NCBI GenBank assembly: GCA_016873195.1
Contig: VGXW01000006.1
Coordinates: 1 to 42,597 of the forward strand
Source of the DNA: Planctomycetota bacterium
GTDB taxonomy: Bacteria; Planctomycetota; UBA1135; UBA2386
Direction: 5' to 3'
DNA: 42,597 bases
In this document: positions 1-10,689 of the stretch, in pieces
Layout of the letters: each line of letters starts with the position of its first letter
How positions within the stretch are numbered: position 1 is the first letter of the stretch
Notes under the pieces: generated by a model
Told to the model about the DNA's origin: nothing
The model's input: the letters and a program-made list of their open reading frames with translations, nothing else
Database searches by the model: none
Made by a program: the position numbers and the translations under genes

Positions 1-3000
1 TTTTCCGACGACGTCGCGGCGCTGCTCTACCAGCCCGAAAAGGAACCGCCGAAACCCGCGGAGAAGAAGGACGGTGAGGCGAAGCCCGGCGAGCCGGGCA
101 AGACGGAGCCGGCGAAGGCCGAGTCCGCCAAGGCCGAGGAGCCGAAGACCGAGCCCGGCAAGACGGAACCGGCCAAGACCGAGCCGGTAAAGACCGAACC
201 GGCGAAGACGGAACCCGCCAAGGCCGAGGAGCAGAAACCCACCGAGCCGCGCGCCGAAGGCGCTCCGCCCGAGGGCGAGCGCGGTGGCCGCCGCGGCGGC
301 CGGCGTCCCGGCGGCGCCCCCGGCACCGAGCCCGGCACCCCGGGCCGGCCCGGCGGCGAGGCGACCCCGCCCGCAGACCCGCTCGAGAAGAAGCGCCCCG
401 AGGGCAGCGAACTCGTGATCCGCGACCTCGCGACCGGCCAGGAGCGCAAGCTGCAGGACGTGGTCGCCTACGGCCTGTCGCGCCGTTCGAAGTGGCTCTG
501 GTACCACACGTCGGCGAAGAAGCCGGCGAAGGACGCGAAGTACGGTTTGTTCGTGGTGCCGCTGTCGGGCGGCGAGCCGATCCATCTGCTCGACGGCACC
601 GTGCACGTCAGCAGCGTCACGTGGACGCGCAGCGAGGACGCGCTCGCGTTCACGTCGGACAAGGAGGACTTCGCCGCGGAGAAGCCCAGGAGCGACGTCT
701 GGCTCTGGGAAGGCGGCCCCGGCCCCGCGCGGCGCATAGTGCACGAAGGCACCGTGGGCATGCCGCCGGGCAAGCGCCTCACGGGCGGCATCTCGTTCTC
801 GCGCGACGGCTCGGTGCTCGAACTCTCGGTGCAGAACGTGCCCGAGCCCGATCCGCTGCCGATCCTGCCCGAGGACAAGGTCACGCTCGACCTCTGGAAC
901 TGGCGCGACGGCAACCTGCAGACCCAGCAGCAGAAGGGCGGCGGCCGCGACCGCAATGCGGCCTGGACCGCGGCCTATCACCGCGACCTCGACCGCTTCG
1001 TCGTGCTCGGCGACAGCCGCCTGCGCTCGCTGCGCTTCGTCGGCCCCGACGGTTCGCGGTGCCTGGGCACCGACGGCGAGCCCTACGACAAGGAAGTCAG
1101 CTGGGACGGCCGCTATCAGGACGTCTACCTCGTGAACTCGTTCGACGGCAGGCGCGAGAAGCTGCTCGAGAGACTGCGCGGCAACGTGTCGAACTCGCCG
1201 GGCGGTCGCTACCTCGTCTGGTTCGGCCCCGACTATCACTGGTGGAGCTACGACGTCGCCTCGGGCACCCGCCGCGACCTGACGGGCCACCTGCCGGTCG
1301 CGTTCCACAAGGAAGACGACGACCACCCCGAGCCCGACAGCGCGCACGGCCTCGCGGGCTGGACCGAGGGCGACGGTGCGGTGCTGATCTACGACGAGTT
1401 CGACCTGTGGAAGATCGCACCGGCGACCGGCGAAGCGGTCTGCGTCACGGACGGCTACGGCCGCGCGAACCGGCTGCGGCTGCGCGTGCAGCCGCTGCCG
1501 CGCGCCGACGAGAGCGAGTACTCGCCGGCGCAGTTGCTGTTCACCGCGGTGCAGCTGGACTCGATGGCCGAGGGCCTGTTCGTCGACTCGCTCGATCGGC
1601 TGCAGAAACCTACGCGGCTCTACCTCGCCGACAAGAACGTCGCCGACGTGACGCGGCCCAAACACAGCACGCGGTTCTTCTTCGTCCTGGGCAGCTTCGC
1701 CGAGTTCCCTGACCTGTGGACCGCCAATGCCGACTTCTCGAGCCTGCGCAAGCTGACCGACGCGAACCCGCAGCAGAAGCAGTTCCGCTGGGGCAAGGCC
1801 GAGCTCGTGCGCTGGATCGACGGCGACGGCAAGCGCACGCAGGGCATCCTGGTCAAGCCCGACGGCTTCGACCCGCAGCAGAAGTACCCGATGATGGTGT
1901 CGTTCTACGAGCGCATGACGCAGGGGCTGCACAACTACGTGGCGCCGGCCCCCGGCACGTCGCCGAACGCGAGCTACTACGTCAGCAACGGCTACCTGTG
2001 GTTCATGCCCGACGTGCGCTACGAAGTCGGCTACCCGGGGCTGTCGTGCGTGAAGTCCGTCGTCTCGGGCGTGCAGAGCCTCGTCGCGCAGGGTTTCGTC
2101 GACGAGAGGGGTATCGGCGCCTCTGGCCACAGCTGGGGCGGCTACCAGACGGCGTTCCTGGTCACGCGCACGAACATCTTCGCCGCGGTCGAGTCGGGCG
2201 CGGCGGTGTCGAACATGATCTCGGCCTACGGCGGCATCCGCTACGGCACCGGCATGTCGCGGCAGTTCCAGTACGAGAAGACGCAGTCGCGCATCGGCGG
2301 CACGCCGTGGCAGTACCCGATGCGCTACTGGGAGAACTCGCCGATCTTCTTCGCCGACAAGGTGGAGACGCCGGTGCTGCTGCTGCACAACGACCAGGAC
2401 GGCGCGGTGCCGTGGACGCAGGGCATCGAGTACTTCACGGCGCTGCGGCGGCTCGGCAAGGAGGTCTACCTGTTCAACTACAACGGCGAGGACCACGGCC
2501 TGCGCAATCGCGCGAACCAGAAGGACTGGGCGCGGCGCATGGCCGAGTACTTCGCGCACCACCTGAAGAAGGAGCCGGCACCGAAGTGGATGACCGAGGG
2601 TGTGCCCTACCGCGAGCGCGATGCGGAGAAGCTGCCCTACGCGCCGAGCTACATCGACGCCTACGTGAAGCCGGCGCCGGTGAAGGCCGAGGCGCCGCCG
2701 GCCCCGGCGAAGGCCGAGGGCAAACCGGCCGAGGCGAAGGGCACGGCGAAGGACGGAGCCGCAGCGCCGGCCGAGGCACAGGCTGCGCCCGCGGTGCGCA
2801 GCGGCGGCAGGGCGCCAGCACCAGCACCCAAGCTCGCCAAAGGGGCGCAGGCCCCCGACTTCGCGGTCGGCGACGAGTCCGGCAAGGTGCACCGGCTCGC
2901 CGACTACCAGGGCCGGTTCGTGCTCGTGTGGTTCTATCCCAAGGCCGACACGCCCGGGTGCACGGCCCAGGGTTGCGGGCTGCGCGATCAGTTCGCCGAG

Positions 3001-3273
3001 TTCGAGCGCCGCAACGTCGCGGTGTTCGGCGTCTCGGTCGACGATGGCCCGGCGAACGCCGCGTTCCGGCAGAAACACGGCTTTCCGTTCCCGCTGCTGT
3101 GCGACACGGATCGCGCGCTGGCGGTCGCCTACGGCGCGGCCGCCGACCAGCAGGCGCGCTCCGCCCGCCGCATCGCGGTGCTGATCGGCGCCGACGGCAA
3201 GGTCGTCGAGTACTGGAACGAGGTCGATCCGCGCACGTTCGCCGCGACGGCGGTCGCGGCGCTGCCTCTGTGA
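1..3273 (+). CDS. S9 prolyl oligopeptidase family protein with C-terminal PrxQ/Bcp-type peroxiredoxin domain (5' end outside window)
   Basis: Frame 1 is open from base 1. Ser elbow GASGHSWGGYQ, Asp in NDQDGAVPW, His in GEDHGLR. After an Ala/Pro/Lys linker, a peroxiredoxin domain with PKADTPGCTAQGCGLRD. Stop TGA 3271-3273. Confidence 0.93.
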   Translation, partial: FSDDVAALLYQPEKEPPKPAEKKDGEAKPGEPGKTEPAKAESAKAEEPKTEPGKTEPAKTEPVKTEPAKTEPAKAEEQKPTEPRAEGAPPEGERGGRRGGRRPGGAPGTEPGTPGRPGGEATPPADPLEKKRPEGSELVIRDLATGQERKLQDVVAYGLSRRSKWLWYHTSAKKPAKDAKYGLFVVPLSGGEPIHLLDGTVHVSSVTWTRSEDALAFTSDKEDFAAEKPRSDVWLWEGGPGPARRIVHEGTVGMPPGKRLTGGISFSRDGSVLELSVQNVPEPDPLPILPEDKVTLDLWNWRDGNLQTQQQKGGGRDRNAAWTAAYHRDLDRFVVLGDSRLRSLRFVGPDGSRCLGTDGEPYDKEVSWDGRYQDVYLVNSFDGRREKLLERLRGNVSNSPGGRYLVWFGPDYHWWSYDVASGTRRDLTGHLPVAFHKEDDDHPEPDSAHGLAGWTEGDGAVLIYDEFDLWKIAPATGEAVCVTDGYGRANRLRLRVQPLPRADESEYSPAQLLFTAVQLDSMAEGLFVDSLDRLQKPTRLYLADKNVADVTRPKHSTRFFFVLGSFAEFPDLWTANADFSSLRKLTDANPQQKQFRWGKAELVRWIDGDGKRTQGILVKPDGFDPQQKYPMMVSFYERMTQGLHNYVAPAPGTSPNASYYVSNGYLWFMPDVRYEVGYPGLSCVKSVVSGVQSLVAQGFVDERGIGASGHSWGGYQTAFLVTRTNIFAAVESGAAVSNMISAYGGIRYGTGMSRQFQYEKTQSRIGGTPWQYPMRYWENSPIFFADKVETPVLLLHNDQDGAVPWTQGIEYFTALRRLGKEVYLFNYNGEDHGLRNRANQKDWARRMAEYFAHHLKKEPAPKWMTEGVPYRERDAEKLPYAPSYIDAYVKPAPVKAEAPPAPAKAEGKPAEAKGTAKDGAAAPAEAQAAPAVRSGGRAPAPAPKLAKGAQAPDFAVGDESGKVHRLADYQGRFVLVWFYPKADTPGCTAQGCGLRDQFAEFERRNVAVFGVSVDDGPANAAFRQKHGFPFPLLCDTDRALAVAYGAAADQQARSARRIAVLIGADGKVVEYWNEVDPRTFAATAVAALPL
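85..245 (+). repeat. 15-bp-period degenerate tandem repeat encoding KTEPA/KAEPx low-complexity insert
   Basis: Repeated aag-acc-gag-ccg-gcg units encode ...KTEPGKTEPAKTEPVKTEPAKTEPAKAEEQ... within the S9 propeller region. Confidence 0.8.
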
Positions 3274-4019
3274 GCGCCGCGTTCCGCGCGCCCGCGGACC
3301 TGCAGCTCGTGCTGACCTGCGAGCACGCGTCGAACGCGGTGCCGGCGGAACTGCACGGGCTCGGGCTGCCGGACCGCGTGCTCGCGTCGCACCGCAGCTG
3401 GGATCCCGGGGCCTTGCCGATCGCCGAGGCGCTGGCGGACGGGTTCGGCGCGGCGCTCGTCGCCGGCCGCTGGTCGCGGCTCGTCGCCGACTGCAATCGC
3501 AGCGCGGGGCATCCGCGCGTGATTGCGAACCGGATCGACGGGCGGCCGGTGCCGGGCAACGTGGGGTTGTCGCGCGCGGAGCGCGAGCAGCGGCTCGCGA
3601 CGTTCTGGCGGCCGTATCGCGACGACGTGTTGGTCTACGTGACGGCGGCCGCGCGGCGCGGGCCGGTGCTGCACCTGAGTCTGCACTCGTTCGTGGAACG
3701 GCTGCGCGGCGTCGAGCGGCGGAACCACGTGGGGCTCTTGTTCGATCCGGCGCGGCCGCGCGAACGCGCGGTCTGCACGGAACTGCGCGCGGGGCTCGCG
3801 GCGGCCGGACTCCAGGTGCGCTTCAACTTCCCGTACTTCGGCCACACGGACTCCGTCGTGACGTGGCTGCGCGGCGAGTTCCCGGCCAGCCGCTACCTCG
3901 GCATCGAGGTCGAGTGCAACCAGCGGCTGTCGCGCACCGCGGCGGGGCAACGGCGGCTGGCGGTGGCCCTCGTGCGCGTCGTGGGCGCGCTGCTGCCGCG
4001 CCGACCGCGGCATTCGTGA
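3270..4019 (+). CDS. N-formylglutamate amidohydrolase family protein
   Basis: GTG start overlaps the upstream stop (GTGA). LVLTCEHASNAVPAEL, SWDPGA, LSLHSF and GIEVECNQ are family-like. Confidence 0.8.
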   Translation: MSAAFRAPADLQLVLTCEHASNAVPAELHGLGLPDRVLASHRSWDPGALPIAEALADGFGAALVAGRWSRLVADCNRSAGHPRVIANRIDGRPVPGNVGLSRAEREQRLATFWRPYRDDVLVYVTAAARRGPVLHLSLHSFVERLRGVERRNHVGLLFDPARPRERAVCTELRAGLAAAGLQVRFNFPYFGHTDSVVTWLRGEFPASRYLGIEVECNQRLSRTAAGQRRLAVALVRVVGALLPRRPRHS

Positions 4020-4223
4020 CGCCCCGCAGAGCCTGTTGCCGTCTCCGCTACGGCGCAACAGAGCCCGGATCCTCCGCCGCGGTGGTCCTGCGGGGTGGTC
4101 CTGCCGGGGCGCAGCGGTATCCTCGACAGGCACCAGGGCGCATGCGTCTTGCGCCGGCTCCCGTCCTGGGGGCCCGACACCGGGCCCGGTTCTTCGGTTT
4201 TCTCGCTCGTTTCAGGAGTCGAC

Positions 4224-6143
4224 ATGAAACCGATCACTTCCGCCGCAATCGCAACTCTGCTCGCGGTCTCCGCCGTCGCCCAGAACCAGATCCCGATCCC
4301 ACCGCACGCGTCGGTCTACAACGGCTTGAGCCGCGGCTTCAACTACACCTCGCCCACGCCCCACATCATCGTCGGGCTCGGCCTGCCATACGACGCACGG
4401 CAGAGCGGCGACACCGCCAGCTACCTGGTCAGGGTGAACGGCATCGTGGCGCTCTACAGCACCGGCAACACCGGTTCGATCACGACGGGCCTCGTTGTCG
4501 CAACGGGCGACGTGGTCGACATCATCGGCAACTGGTCGCCGGCGGTGCCCGGCTACTCCACCGCGCACAACTCGTACGGCAGCAGCGCGCCCTACGCCTC
4601 GTCGGTCAACGGCGTGCCGGTCACGCTGAATCGCACCGGCTGGCAGTGGGATATCGGTGACCCCGCCTACATCAATGGTACCTACGTGACGCCGACGACG
4701 GGCTCGATCGGCCGTGTGTTCGTCACCACCAGCTGTGCCCGCTTCGTCCCCGACAGCGCCCCGACGACCGGCGTCGCCAGCATGATCCCGTTCGGCGCCC
4801 CGGTGCCGAGCACACTGTCCTCGGTGTTCGGGTCGAACAACAGCGGGAACTCCGGCGGCGCGGTCTACTTCGACATCACGCCGGCGACGAACCTCTACCT
4901 GCACGGTCTCGAGGTCAACACGTCGGCGCTGGTGGGCAGCGCGATCACGCTCGATGTCTACACGCGTTCCGGCACCTGCTCCGGTTTCGAGGGCAGCGCA
5001 GCCGGCTGGACGGCGCGCACCGCCGGCCACGGCGTCTCGGCCGGCTTCGACCAGCCGAGCCATGTCGACTTCAACGCCGGCCTCTACCTGGCTGCGGGCC
5101 TCACCCACGGCGTCGCCGTGGTCGCTCGCGATTTCGCCCATTGCTACACCATCGGCAGCGGTACCTACGCCAACGCCGACCTGACGTGGACCACGGGCTC
5201 GGCCACCAACACGCCGTTCACGGGATCCCTGTTCTCGCCGCGCACAGTCAACGCGACGCTGATCTACCACCGCGACGACGCGGGCTGGCACAACCAGATC
5301 ATGCAGCTGGTGCTGCGCCAGAGCGACCTCGGCGGGGCTGGCAACATCACCGGCCTCGCCTTCGCGCCGACTTCGTCTGGTCGCCACTACAACCGCTGCC
5401 TCACGATCAGGATGACACACAAGCCGGCCGGCTACGTGCTCGCCACCACGTTCGCGACCAACATCACGAACGCTACCACCGTGCTCGACAAGGTCGACTA
5501 CGTCTGGCACAACACGGCCGACCACTGGAACGAGATCGGCCTGACGCAGCCGTTCGCCTACGACGGCTCTGCCGACGTCGTGGTCGAGATCCTCGCCCGC
5601 GGCAACCACCAGCAGACCGGCTCGCTCGGCAACTTCCGCCGCGGCACCCGGCCGTGGCTCTACGCCGTCGGCTGGCCGTGGACCTCGCAGCCGGCGACGG
5701 GCACGCCGGGCAATACCGCGACGAAGATCCGCGCCAACTTCAGCTGCGCCGAGGCCGGCATGTTCGGCACGTCGTGCGGCCCGATCCGCGCCGAGCCCTT
5801 CGGCACGCCGGTGTTGGGGAGGACCTTCCGCTTCGACATCCATGGCGCGGTGCCCAACAGCGGCGCTTGCGTCGGGCTCGGCTTCAACTCCAGCTTCCCG
5901 TACCCGCTGAGCCTGAACTCGTACGGCTTCCCGAACTGCTATCAGTGGAACGACCTCGTCGCCACGAACTTCGTGGTGGTGCCGTCCTCGGGCCACTCCT
6001 GGTCCAGTATCTCGATCCCGGTCAACCTGGCGTTCGACGGGGTGATGATCTTCGGCCAGTGGTTCAACCTCGACACCACACAGCCCGGCGGCGTCACGGT
6101 GTCGAACTACATCCGGATGATGATCGGACAGCAGGACCCGTAG
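4224..6143 (+). CDS. Secreted hypothetical protein with C-terminal beta-sandwich-like domain shared with other secreted proteins in the window
   Basis: SD-like caggag before ATG. Signal peptide [23 protein letters not shown]-terminal pattern [22 protein letters not shown]...LGFN...[26 protein letters not shown]. Confidence 0.75.
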   Translation: MKPITSAAIATLLAVSAVAQNQIPIPPHASVYNGLSRGFNYTSPTPHIIVGLGLPYDARQSGDTASYLVRVNGIVALYSTGNTGSITTGLVVATGDVVDIIGNWSPAVPGYSTAHNSYGSSAPYASSVNGVPVTLNRTGWQWDIGDPAYINGTYVTPTTGSIGRVFVTTSCARFVPDSAPTTGVASMIPFGAPVPSTLSSVFGSNNSGNSGGAVYFDITPATNLYLHGLEVNTSALVGSAITLDVYTRSGTCSGFEGSAAGWTARTAGHGVSAGFDQPSHVDFNAGLYLAAGLTHGVAVVARDFAHCYTIGSGTYANADLTWTTGSATNTPFTGSLFSPRTVNATLIYHRDDAGWHNQIMQLVLRQSDLGGAGNITGLAFAPTSSGRHYNRCLTIRMTHKPAGYVLATTFATNITNATTVLDKVDYVWHNTADHWNEIGLTQPFAYDGSADVVVEILARGNHQQTGSLGNFRRGTRPWLYAVGWPWTSQPATGTPGNTATKIRANFSCAEAGMFGTSCGPIRAEPFGTPVLGRTFRFDIHGAVPNSGACVGLGFNSSFPYPLSLNSYGFPNCYQWNDLVATNFVVVPSSGHSWSSISIPVNLAFDGVMIFGQWFNLDTTQPGGVTVSNYIRMMIGQQDP

Positions 6144-6256
6144 TGCCGCGCGCCCGGGTCGCGACCCGGCGTTCGCGGGCCCGGTCGGCACGTGGCCGCC
6201 TCCGGCCGCGAAGCCGTTGGCGGCGCCGCGCGGCACGGCTAGCCTTCGCCGCACCG

Positions 6257-7969
6257 ATGCCGCGCCGCGCCGTGTTCTGGGCGATCGCCCTCTGTGCCGT
6301 CGCCGCCGCTGCCGCGCAAGCCTGGGCGCTGCGCTGGACCTGCGACGACGCCTACATCTCGCTGCGTTACGCGCAGCACTTCGTCGCGGGGCACGGGCTC
6401 GTCTACAACCTCGATCCGAACGAAGCGCCCGTCGAGGGCTACACGAACTTCGCGTGGACGATGTGGCTCGCGCTCGGCATGCAGCTCGGCTGCACGGGCG
6501 ACCTGATCGAGATCTGGTCGATGGTCTGGGGCACGATCTTCCACGGTGGCACCGTGCTGCTGCTCGCGGCCGCCGCGTGGCGCGCGAGCGGCGGTGCCGC
6601 GCTCGCGCCGATCGCGGCCTGCGGCTACGCGGCCCTGCACCACGCTGCCTCGCTGGCGCCGGCCGGGCTCGAGACTGCGCTGTTCACGCTGCTCGCGACC
6701 GCGATGCTGCGGCTGTGCCTGCTGCTGCGCAGCGCGCGCGAAGCGTGGCTGCTCGGCTTCCTCGGCGTGCTGCTGGCGATGACGCGGCCCGACGGGGCCC
6801 TGTTCGTCGCCGTCGCCGGCCTGTTCGTGCTGCACGACGCGTGGCGGCGCCGCTCGGTCCGGCTGCTGCTCGGCTACGCGCTGCCGTTCCTGCTCGTGTT
6901 CGTGCCCTACCTGCTGTGGCGGCGCCTCCACTACGGCGACTGGGTGCCGAACACCTTCCACGCGAAGTCGGCCGCGGACCCCTACCCGAGCCAGGGGCTC
7001 GCCTACGTGTGGGAGTTCGGCAAGTGCTACTGGGCGCTGCTGCCCGTGCTGGCCGTGCCGCTCTACTGGGTCCTGCGCAGACCCGACCCGCTCGCCTCGG
7101 TTTCGCCGTTCCTCGGCCGGCGGCCGTGGCTCGCGATCCTCTGCTTCGTGGTGCCGTACACGGGCTTCGTCGTCTGGGTCGGCGGCGACTTCATGTTCGG
7201 CCGGTTCCTGCTGCCGATCCTGCCGGCCCTGCTGCTGTCGCTCGACCTCGCCTGCCTGCGCTGGCGGCCGCTCTGGCTGCAGCCAGCACTCGGCGCGGCA
7301 CTCGCGGGTGGGCTCCTGCTGCGCGCGGAACCACCGTGGCTCGGCGTCTACGACAACCCGCACGGCTTCTCCGACAACCGCGCCATCTCGGTCAAGGAGT
7401 TCGCGCCGGGTCTGCCGTGGACCGAGGCGATGCGGTTCGCCGGGAACTACCTGCGCGGCGTCTGCGCGGGCCTGCCCGTGCGCGTTGGCATCGTCGGCAG
7501 CCACGCGAACCTCGCCTTCCGCGCCGAGGTGCCCGTCGCCGTCGAGTGCGCCGCGGGCCTCACCGATGCGCGCATCGCGCGCACCGAGGTGGCGGTGCGC
7601 GGCACGCCGGGCCACGAGAAGGGCTGGGCTCTGCACCTCGACTACCTGATCCGCGAGCGGCGCCTGCACTTCATGCTCGACCTCTCCTTCAAGACCGGCG
7701 ACCTCTGCGATGCCTGGCGGGAGGTGACGTTCCCCGTGCTGCCCGCGCGGCTCGTCACCTACGACCGCGCGCTGCTGCAGGAACTGAAGCGCCGCGACCC
7801 CAACATCGTGTTCACGGACGTCGAGGCAGAGCTCGACGCCTACCTCGCCGAACTGCCGAAGAAGACCAAGGCGGAAGTGGCGCGCGACTTCGAAGCGCTG
7901 CGCGGCTTCTACTTCGACGTCAACGACGACCCCGCGCGCAAGCGCAGGTTCGAGGAGTTCCTGCGGTGA
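6257..7969 (+). CDS. Polytopic GT-C-type glycosyltransferase-like membrane protein (AftB/LphB-like), copy 1
   Basis: [25 protein letters not shown]...[48 protein letters not shown] and multiple TM segments. Confidence 0.75.
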   Translation: MPRRAVFWAIALCAVAAAAAQAWALRWTCDDAYISLRYAQHFVAGHGLVYNLDPNEAPVEGYTNFAWTMWLALGMQLGCTGDLIEIWSMVWGTIFHGGTVLLLAAAAWRASGGAALAPIAACGYAALHHAASLAPAGLETALFTLLATAMLRLCLLLRSAREAWLLGFLGVLLAMTRPDGALFVAVAGLFVLHDAWRRRSVRLLLGYALPFLLVFVPYLLWRRLHYGDWVPNTFHAKSAADPYPSQGLAYVWEFGKCYWALLPVLAVPLYWVLRRPDPLASVSPFLGRRPWLAILCFVVPYTGFVVWVGGDFMFGRFLLPILPALLLSLDLACLRWRPLWLQPALGAALAGGLLLRAEPPWLGVYDNPHGFSDNRAISVKEFAPGLPWTEAMRFAGNYLRGVCAGLPVRVGIVGSHANLAFRAEVPVAVECAAGLTDARIARTEVAVRGTPGHEKGWALHLDYLIRERRLHFMLDLSFKTGDLCDAWREVTFPVLPARLVTYDRALLQELKRRDPNIVFTDVEAELDAYLAELPKKTKAEVARDFEALRGFYFDVNDDPARKRRFEEFLR

Positions 7970-9648
7970 GCTGCGCTCCGCCGCCGCTGCTCGGACGGGG
8001 CCCGCAGCGCCTGCTGCTCGCGGGTCTCGCGCTGCTCGCGATGGCGCTCGCCGTCTCGCGGTGGTGGGTCTGCGACGACGCGTTCATCAGCCTGCGCTAC
8101 GCCGAGAACCTCGTCGCGGGCAAGGGCCTCGTGTTCAACGAAGGGGAGCACGTCGAGGGCTACTCGAACTTCCTGTGGGTGCTGCTCGCGGCGGCGGCGC
8201 AGGGGCTCGGCCTCGACCCGGAAGCCGCCGTGCAGTGGCTCGGCGTGCTCTGCCTCGGCGCGCTCGTGTTCGTCACCGCGTGGACCGGCCGGCGCCTCGT
8301 GCCCGGACAGAGTTCGTTCCTGCCGCTCGCGGCGATCGGCACGGCGCTGCACCACCACCTGCAGGACTTCGCGACCTGCGGCCTCGAGACGCTCGGCTTC
8401 GTGCTCGCGGTCACGGCGCTCGCGGGCGTGCTCGCGGGGGCCGAGCGGCCGCGCGACTTCGCGCTGGCGGGCCTGCTGGCGGTGACCGCGGCGCTGCTGC
8501 GGCCCGACGGTGCGCTGTTCCTTGCGCTCGCGGGCGTGCTCGCGGTGCTGGCGAGCCTGCGCCAGCGGCGGTGGGGGCCCGCAGTCGCCAACGCGCTGCC
8601 CGGCCTGCTCTTGTTCGTACCGTTCCTGCTGTGGCGCCACGCCTACTACGGCGACTGGCTGCCGAACACCTTCTACGCGAAGTCGGCGCACGACCCCTAT
8701 CCGGGCCAGGGCTGGTTCTACGTGCGATCGTTCCTGAACGGCTACTGGGTGCTGTGGCCCGCGTTCGCGGCGTTGCCGGCGCTCTTGCTGCTGCGCCGGC
8801 GCGGCGGCGCCATGCCGCTGGTCGCGGGGCTGGCGCTCGCCTACTTCGGCTTCGTGATCTGGGTCGGCGGCGACTTCATGTTCGCGCGCTTCTGCCTGCC
8901 GGTGGTGCCGCTGCTCTACCTCGTGTTCGAGGGCCTCACGCGGCGCTACGTCGTCGGCCCCGCGCGCTGGGTCGCCGTGGCCCTGGTGGCGGCCGGCGCG
9001 CTCTCGTGGCAGCCGCGCGCGGACATGCAGGTGCCCGGGCAGACCGTGCAGGGCGTCGCCGACGAACGCGCGCAGTACCCGCCCGAACGGGTCGCCGCGA
9101 TCCGCGCTGCGGGCCGCCGGCTGCGCGAACTGCTCGGCGACACGGAGCTGCGCGTGGCCTTCTCGGGCACGCAGGCGATGCTGGTGCACGACGCGCAGGT
9201 CGCCTACGCGCTCGAGGCGGTGACGGGGCTCACCGACCGGTTCCTCGCGCGCCAGCCCGTCGGCGAACGCAGCGACGTCGGCCACGAGAAGGGCATCTTC
9301 CGCAGCTGGCCGACGACGGACTACGCGCTGCAGACGCAACGCGTGCACCTGTTCCTGTTCGACTGGCCCGCGCAGATCGCGCTGTTCCCGTTCCTGCGCC
9401 TGTCGATCGACGGCGACCGCTACACCGTCGTGCGCTGGGATCCGGCGGTGATGCAGAAGCTGCTGGGCCGCCCCGGCGTGGCGGGCACTGACCTGCCGGC
9501 ATGGATCGACGAATACGCCAAGGCCATCGACGGCCAGGACAGGGCGGCGGTCGCGTTGCTGCTGCAGGCGCTCGACCTCGTCTACTTCCGCTGGAACGAG
9601 GACTCCCTGCGGCGCAGGGTCTTCACCGAACGGCTGGCGCGCGGATAG
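7966..9648 (+). CDS. Polytopic GT-C-type glycosyltransferase-like membrane protein, paralogous copy 2
   Basis: GTGA 4-bp overlap with upstream gene. [25 protein letters not shown]...[47 protein letters not shown]. Confidence 0.75.
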   Translation: MSCAPPPLLGRGPQRLLLAGLALLAMALAVSRWWVCDDAFISLRYAENLVAGKGLVFNEGEHVEGYSNFLWVLLAAAAQGLGLDPEAAVQWLGVLCLGALVFVTAWTGRRLVPGQSSFLPLAAIGTALHHHLQDFATCGLETLGFVLAVTALAGVLAGAERPRDFALAGLLAVTAALLRPDGALFLALAGVLAVLASLRQRRWGPAVANALPGLLLFVPFLLWRHAYYGDWLPNTFYAKSAHDPYPGQGWFYVRSFLNGYWVLWPAFAALPALLLLRRRGGAMPLVAGLALAYFGFVIWVGGDFMFARFCLPVVPLLYLVFEGLTRRYVVGPARWVAVALVAAGALSWQPRADMQVPGQTVQGVADERAQYPPERVAAIRAAGRRLRELLGDTELRVAFSGTQAMLVHDAQVAYALEAVTGLTDRFLARQPVGERSDVGHEKGIFRSWPTTDYALQTQRVHLFLFDWPAQIALFPFLRLSIDGDRYTVVRWDPAVMQKLLGRPGVAGTDLPAWIDEYAKAIDGQDRAAVALLLQALDLVYFRWNEDSLRRRVFTERLARG

Positions 9649-9773
9649 TCGGTGCGGCCGCTGGTCCGGTGGCCGCGGCTCCCGGGCCCTTGGCGCGCGC
9701 CCGAGGGCCGGCGAACATCCTGCCGCCGGCCGCCGGGCCGGATCCGTTCGTCGATTCCCCCTCGCCCGATCCG

Positions 9774-10673
9774 ATGACCGCCACGTCCGGCCGCTTCCTC
9801 TACGGCACCTCCAGCTGGTCCGAACCGAGCTGGGACGGCGTCTTCTACCCGCGCGGCACGAAGCCCGGCGACCGGCTGGCGCACTACGCCCGCCAGTTCC
9901 GCACCGTCGAGGCCGACTCGACCTACTACGCGATCCCGCCGCGCGAACGCGTGCTCGGCTGGCGCGACAAGACGCCGGCCGGGTTCGTGCTCGCCGCGAA
10001 GTTCCCGCGCTCGATCGTGCACGCCGGCCAGGGCGAACGGCCCGACGGCACGCGCGTGCTGGTGCCCGAGCACCATGCGCGCGACACCGGACGCTTCCTC
10101 GAGGCGATGGCGGGGCTCGGCGACAAACTCGGCCCGCTGGTGCTGCAGTTCCCCTACTTCAACCGTTCGGCGTTCGCCTCGCTGGACCCGTTCCTCGAGC
10201 GGCTCGACGCCTACCTGGCCGGGCTGCCCGGTCCGCGCAGCGGCGGCCCGCGGCTCGCCGTCGAGGTGCGCAACAAGAACTGGATCCAGGCACCGCTGCT
10301 CGCCTGCCTGCGCCGGCACGGCACGGCGCTGGCGCTCGTCGACCTCGCCTACCTGCCCCCGCCGTGGGAACTGCCCGCCGGGCTCGACCTGCTGACCGCC
10401 GACTTCGCCTACGTGCGGCTGATCGGCGACCGCAAGCTGGTCGAGGAACGCACCGGATCCTTCGACCGGATCGTCGTCGACCACGGCGATCGGCTGCGGC
10501 ACTGGGCGGACCACCTGCGCGAAGTGATCCCGCGCGCCAGGCAGACGTTCGCCTACGCGAACAACCACTTCGCCGGCCACGGCCCGGCGACGATCCGCGA
10601 ACTGGCGCAGCTGGTGGGGCAGGAGTGCGCGCCGCTCGGTCCAGAGGAGGCCGGCTGGGTGGGGCGCGGGTGA
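9774..10673 (+). CDS. DUF72 domain protein (YecE-like)
   Basis: LYGTSSWSEPSWDGVFYP, YARQFRTVEADSTYYAIP, LVLQFPYF, AVEVRNKNW, FAYANNHFAGHGPATIREL. Confidence 0.88.
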   Translation: MTATSGRFLYGTSSWSEPSWDGVFYPRGTKPGDRLAHYARQFRTVEADSTYYAIPPRERVLGWRDKTPAGFVLAAKFPRSIVHAGQGERPDGTRVLVPEHHARDTGRFLEAMAGLGDKLGPLVLQFPYFNRSAFASLDPFLERLDAYLAGLPGPRSGGPRLAVEVRNKNWIQAPLLACLRRHGTALALVDLAYLPPPWELPAGLDLLTADFAYVRLIGDRKLVEERTGSFDRIVVDHGDRLRHWADHLREVIPRARQTFAYANNHFAGHGPATIRELAQLVGQECAPLGPEEAGWVGRG

Positions 10674-10689
10674 ACCGCGCCCGGCGCGG

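Noticed and set aside
468-3559. Long minus-strand ORFs opposite the S9 gene (468-956, 2474-3559, etc.)
   Set aside because: Antisense shadows of GC-rich codon bias: Arg/Pro/Ala-rich, no recognisable family, fully overlapped by a convincing gene. The same applies to most other overlapping ORFs in the track.
4212-6254. 680-aa minus ORF opposite the 4224 secreted protein
   Set aside because: Arg/Val/Ala-rich shadow ORF; the plus strand has a signal peptide, SD and coherent protein.
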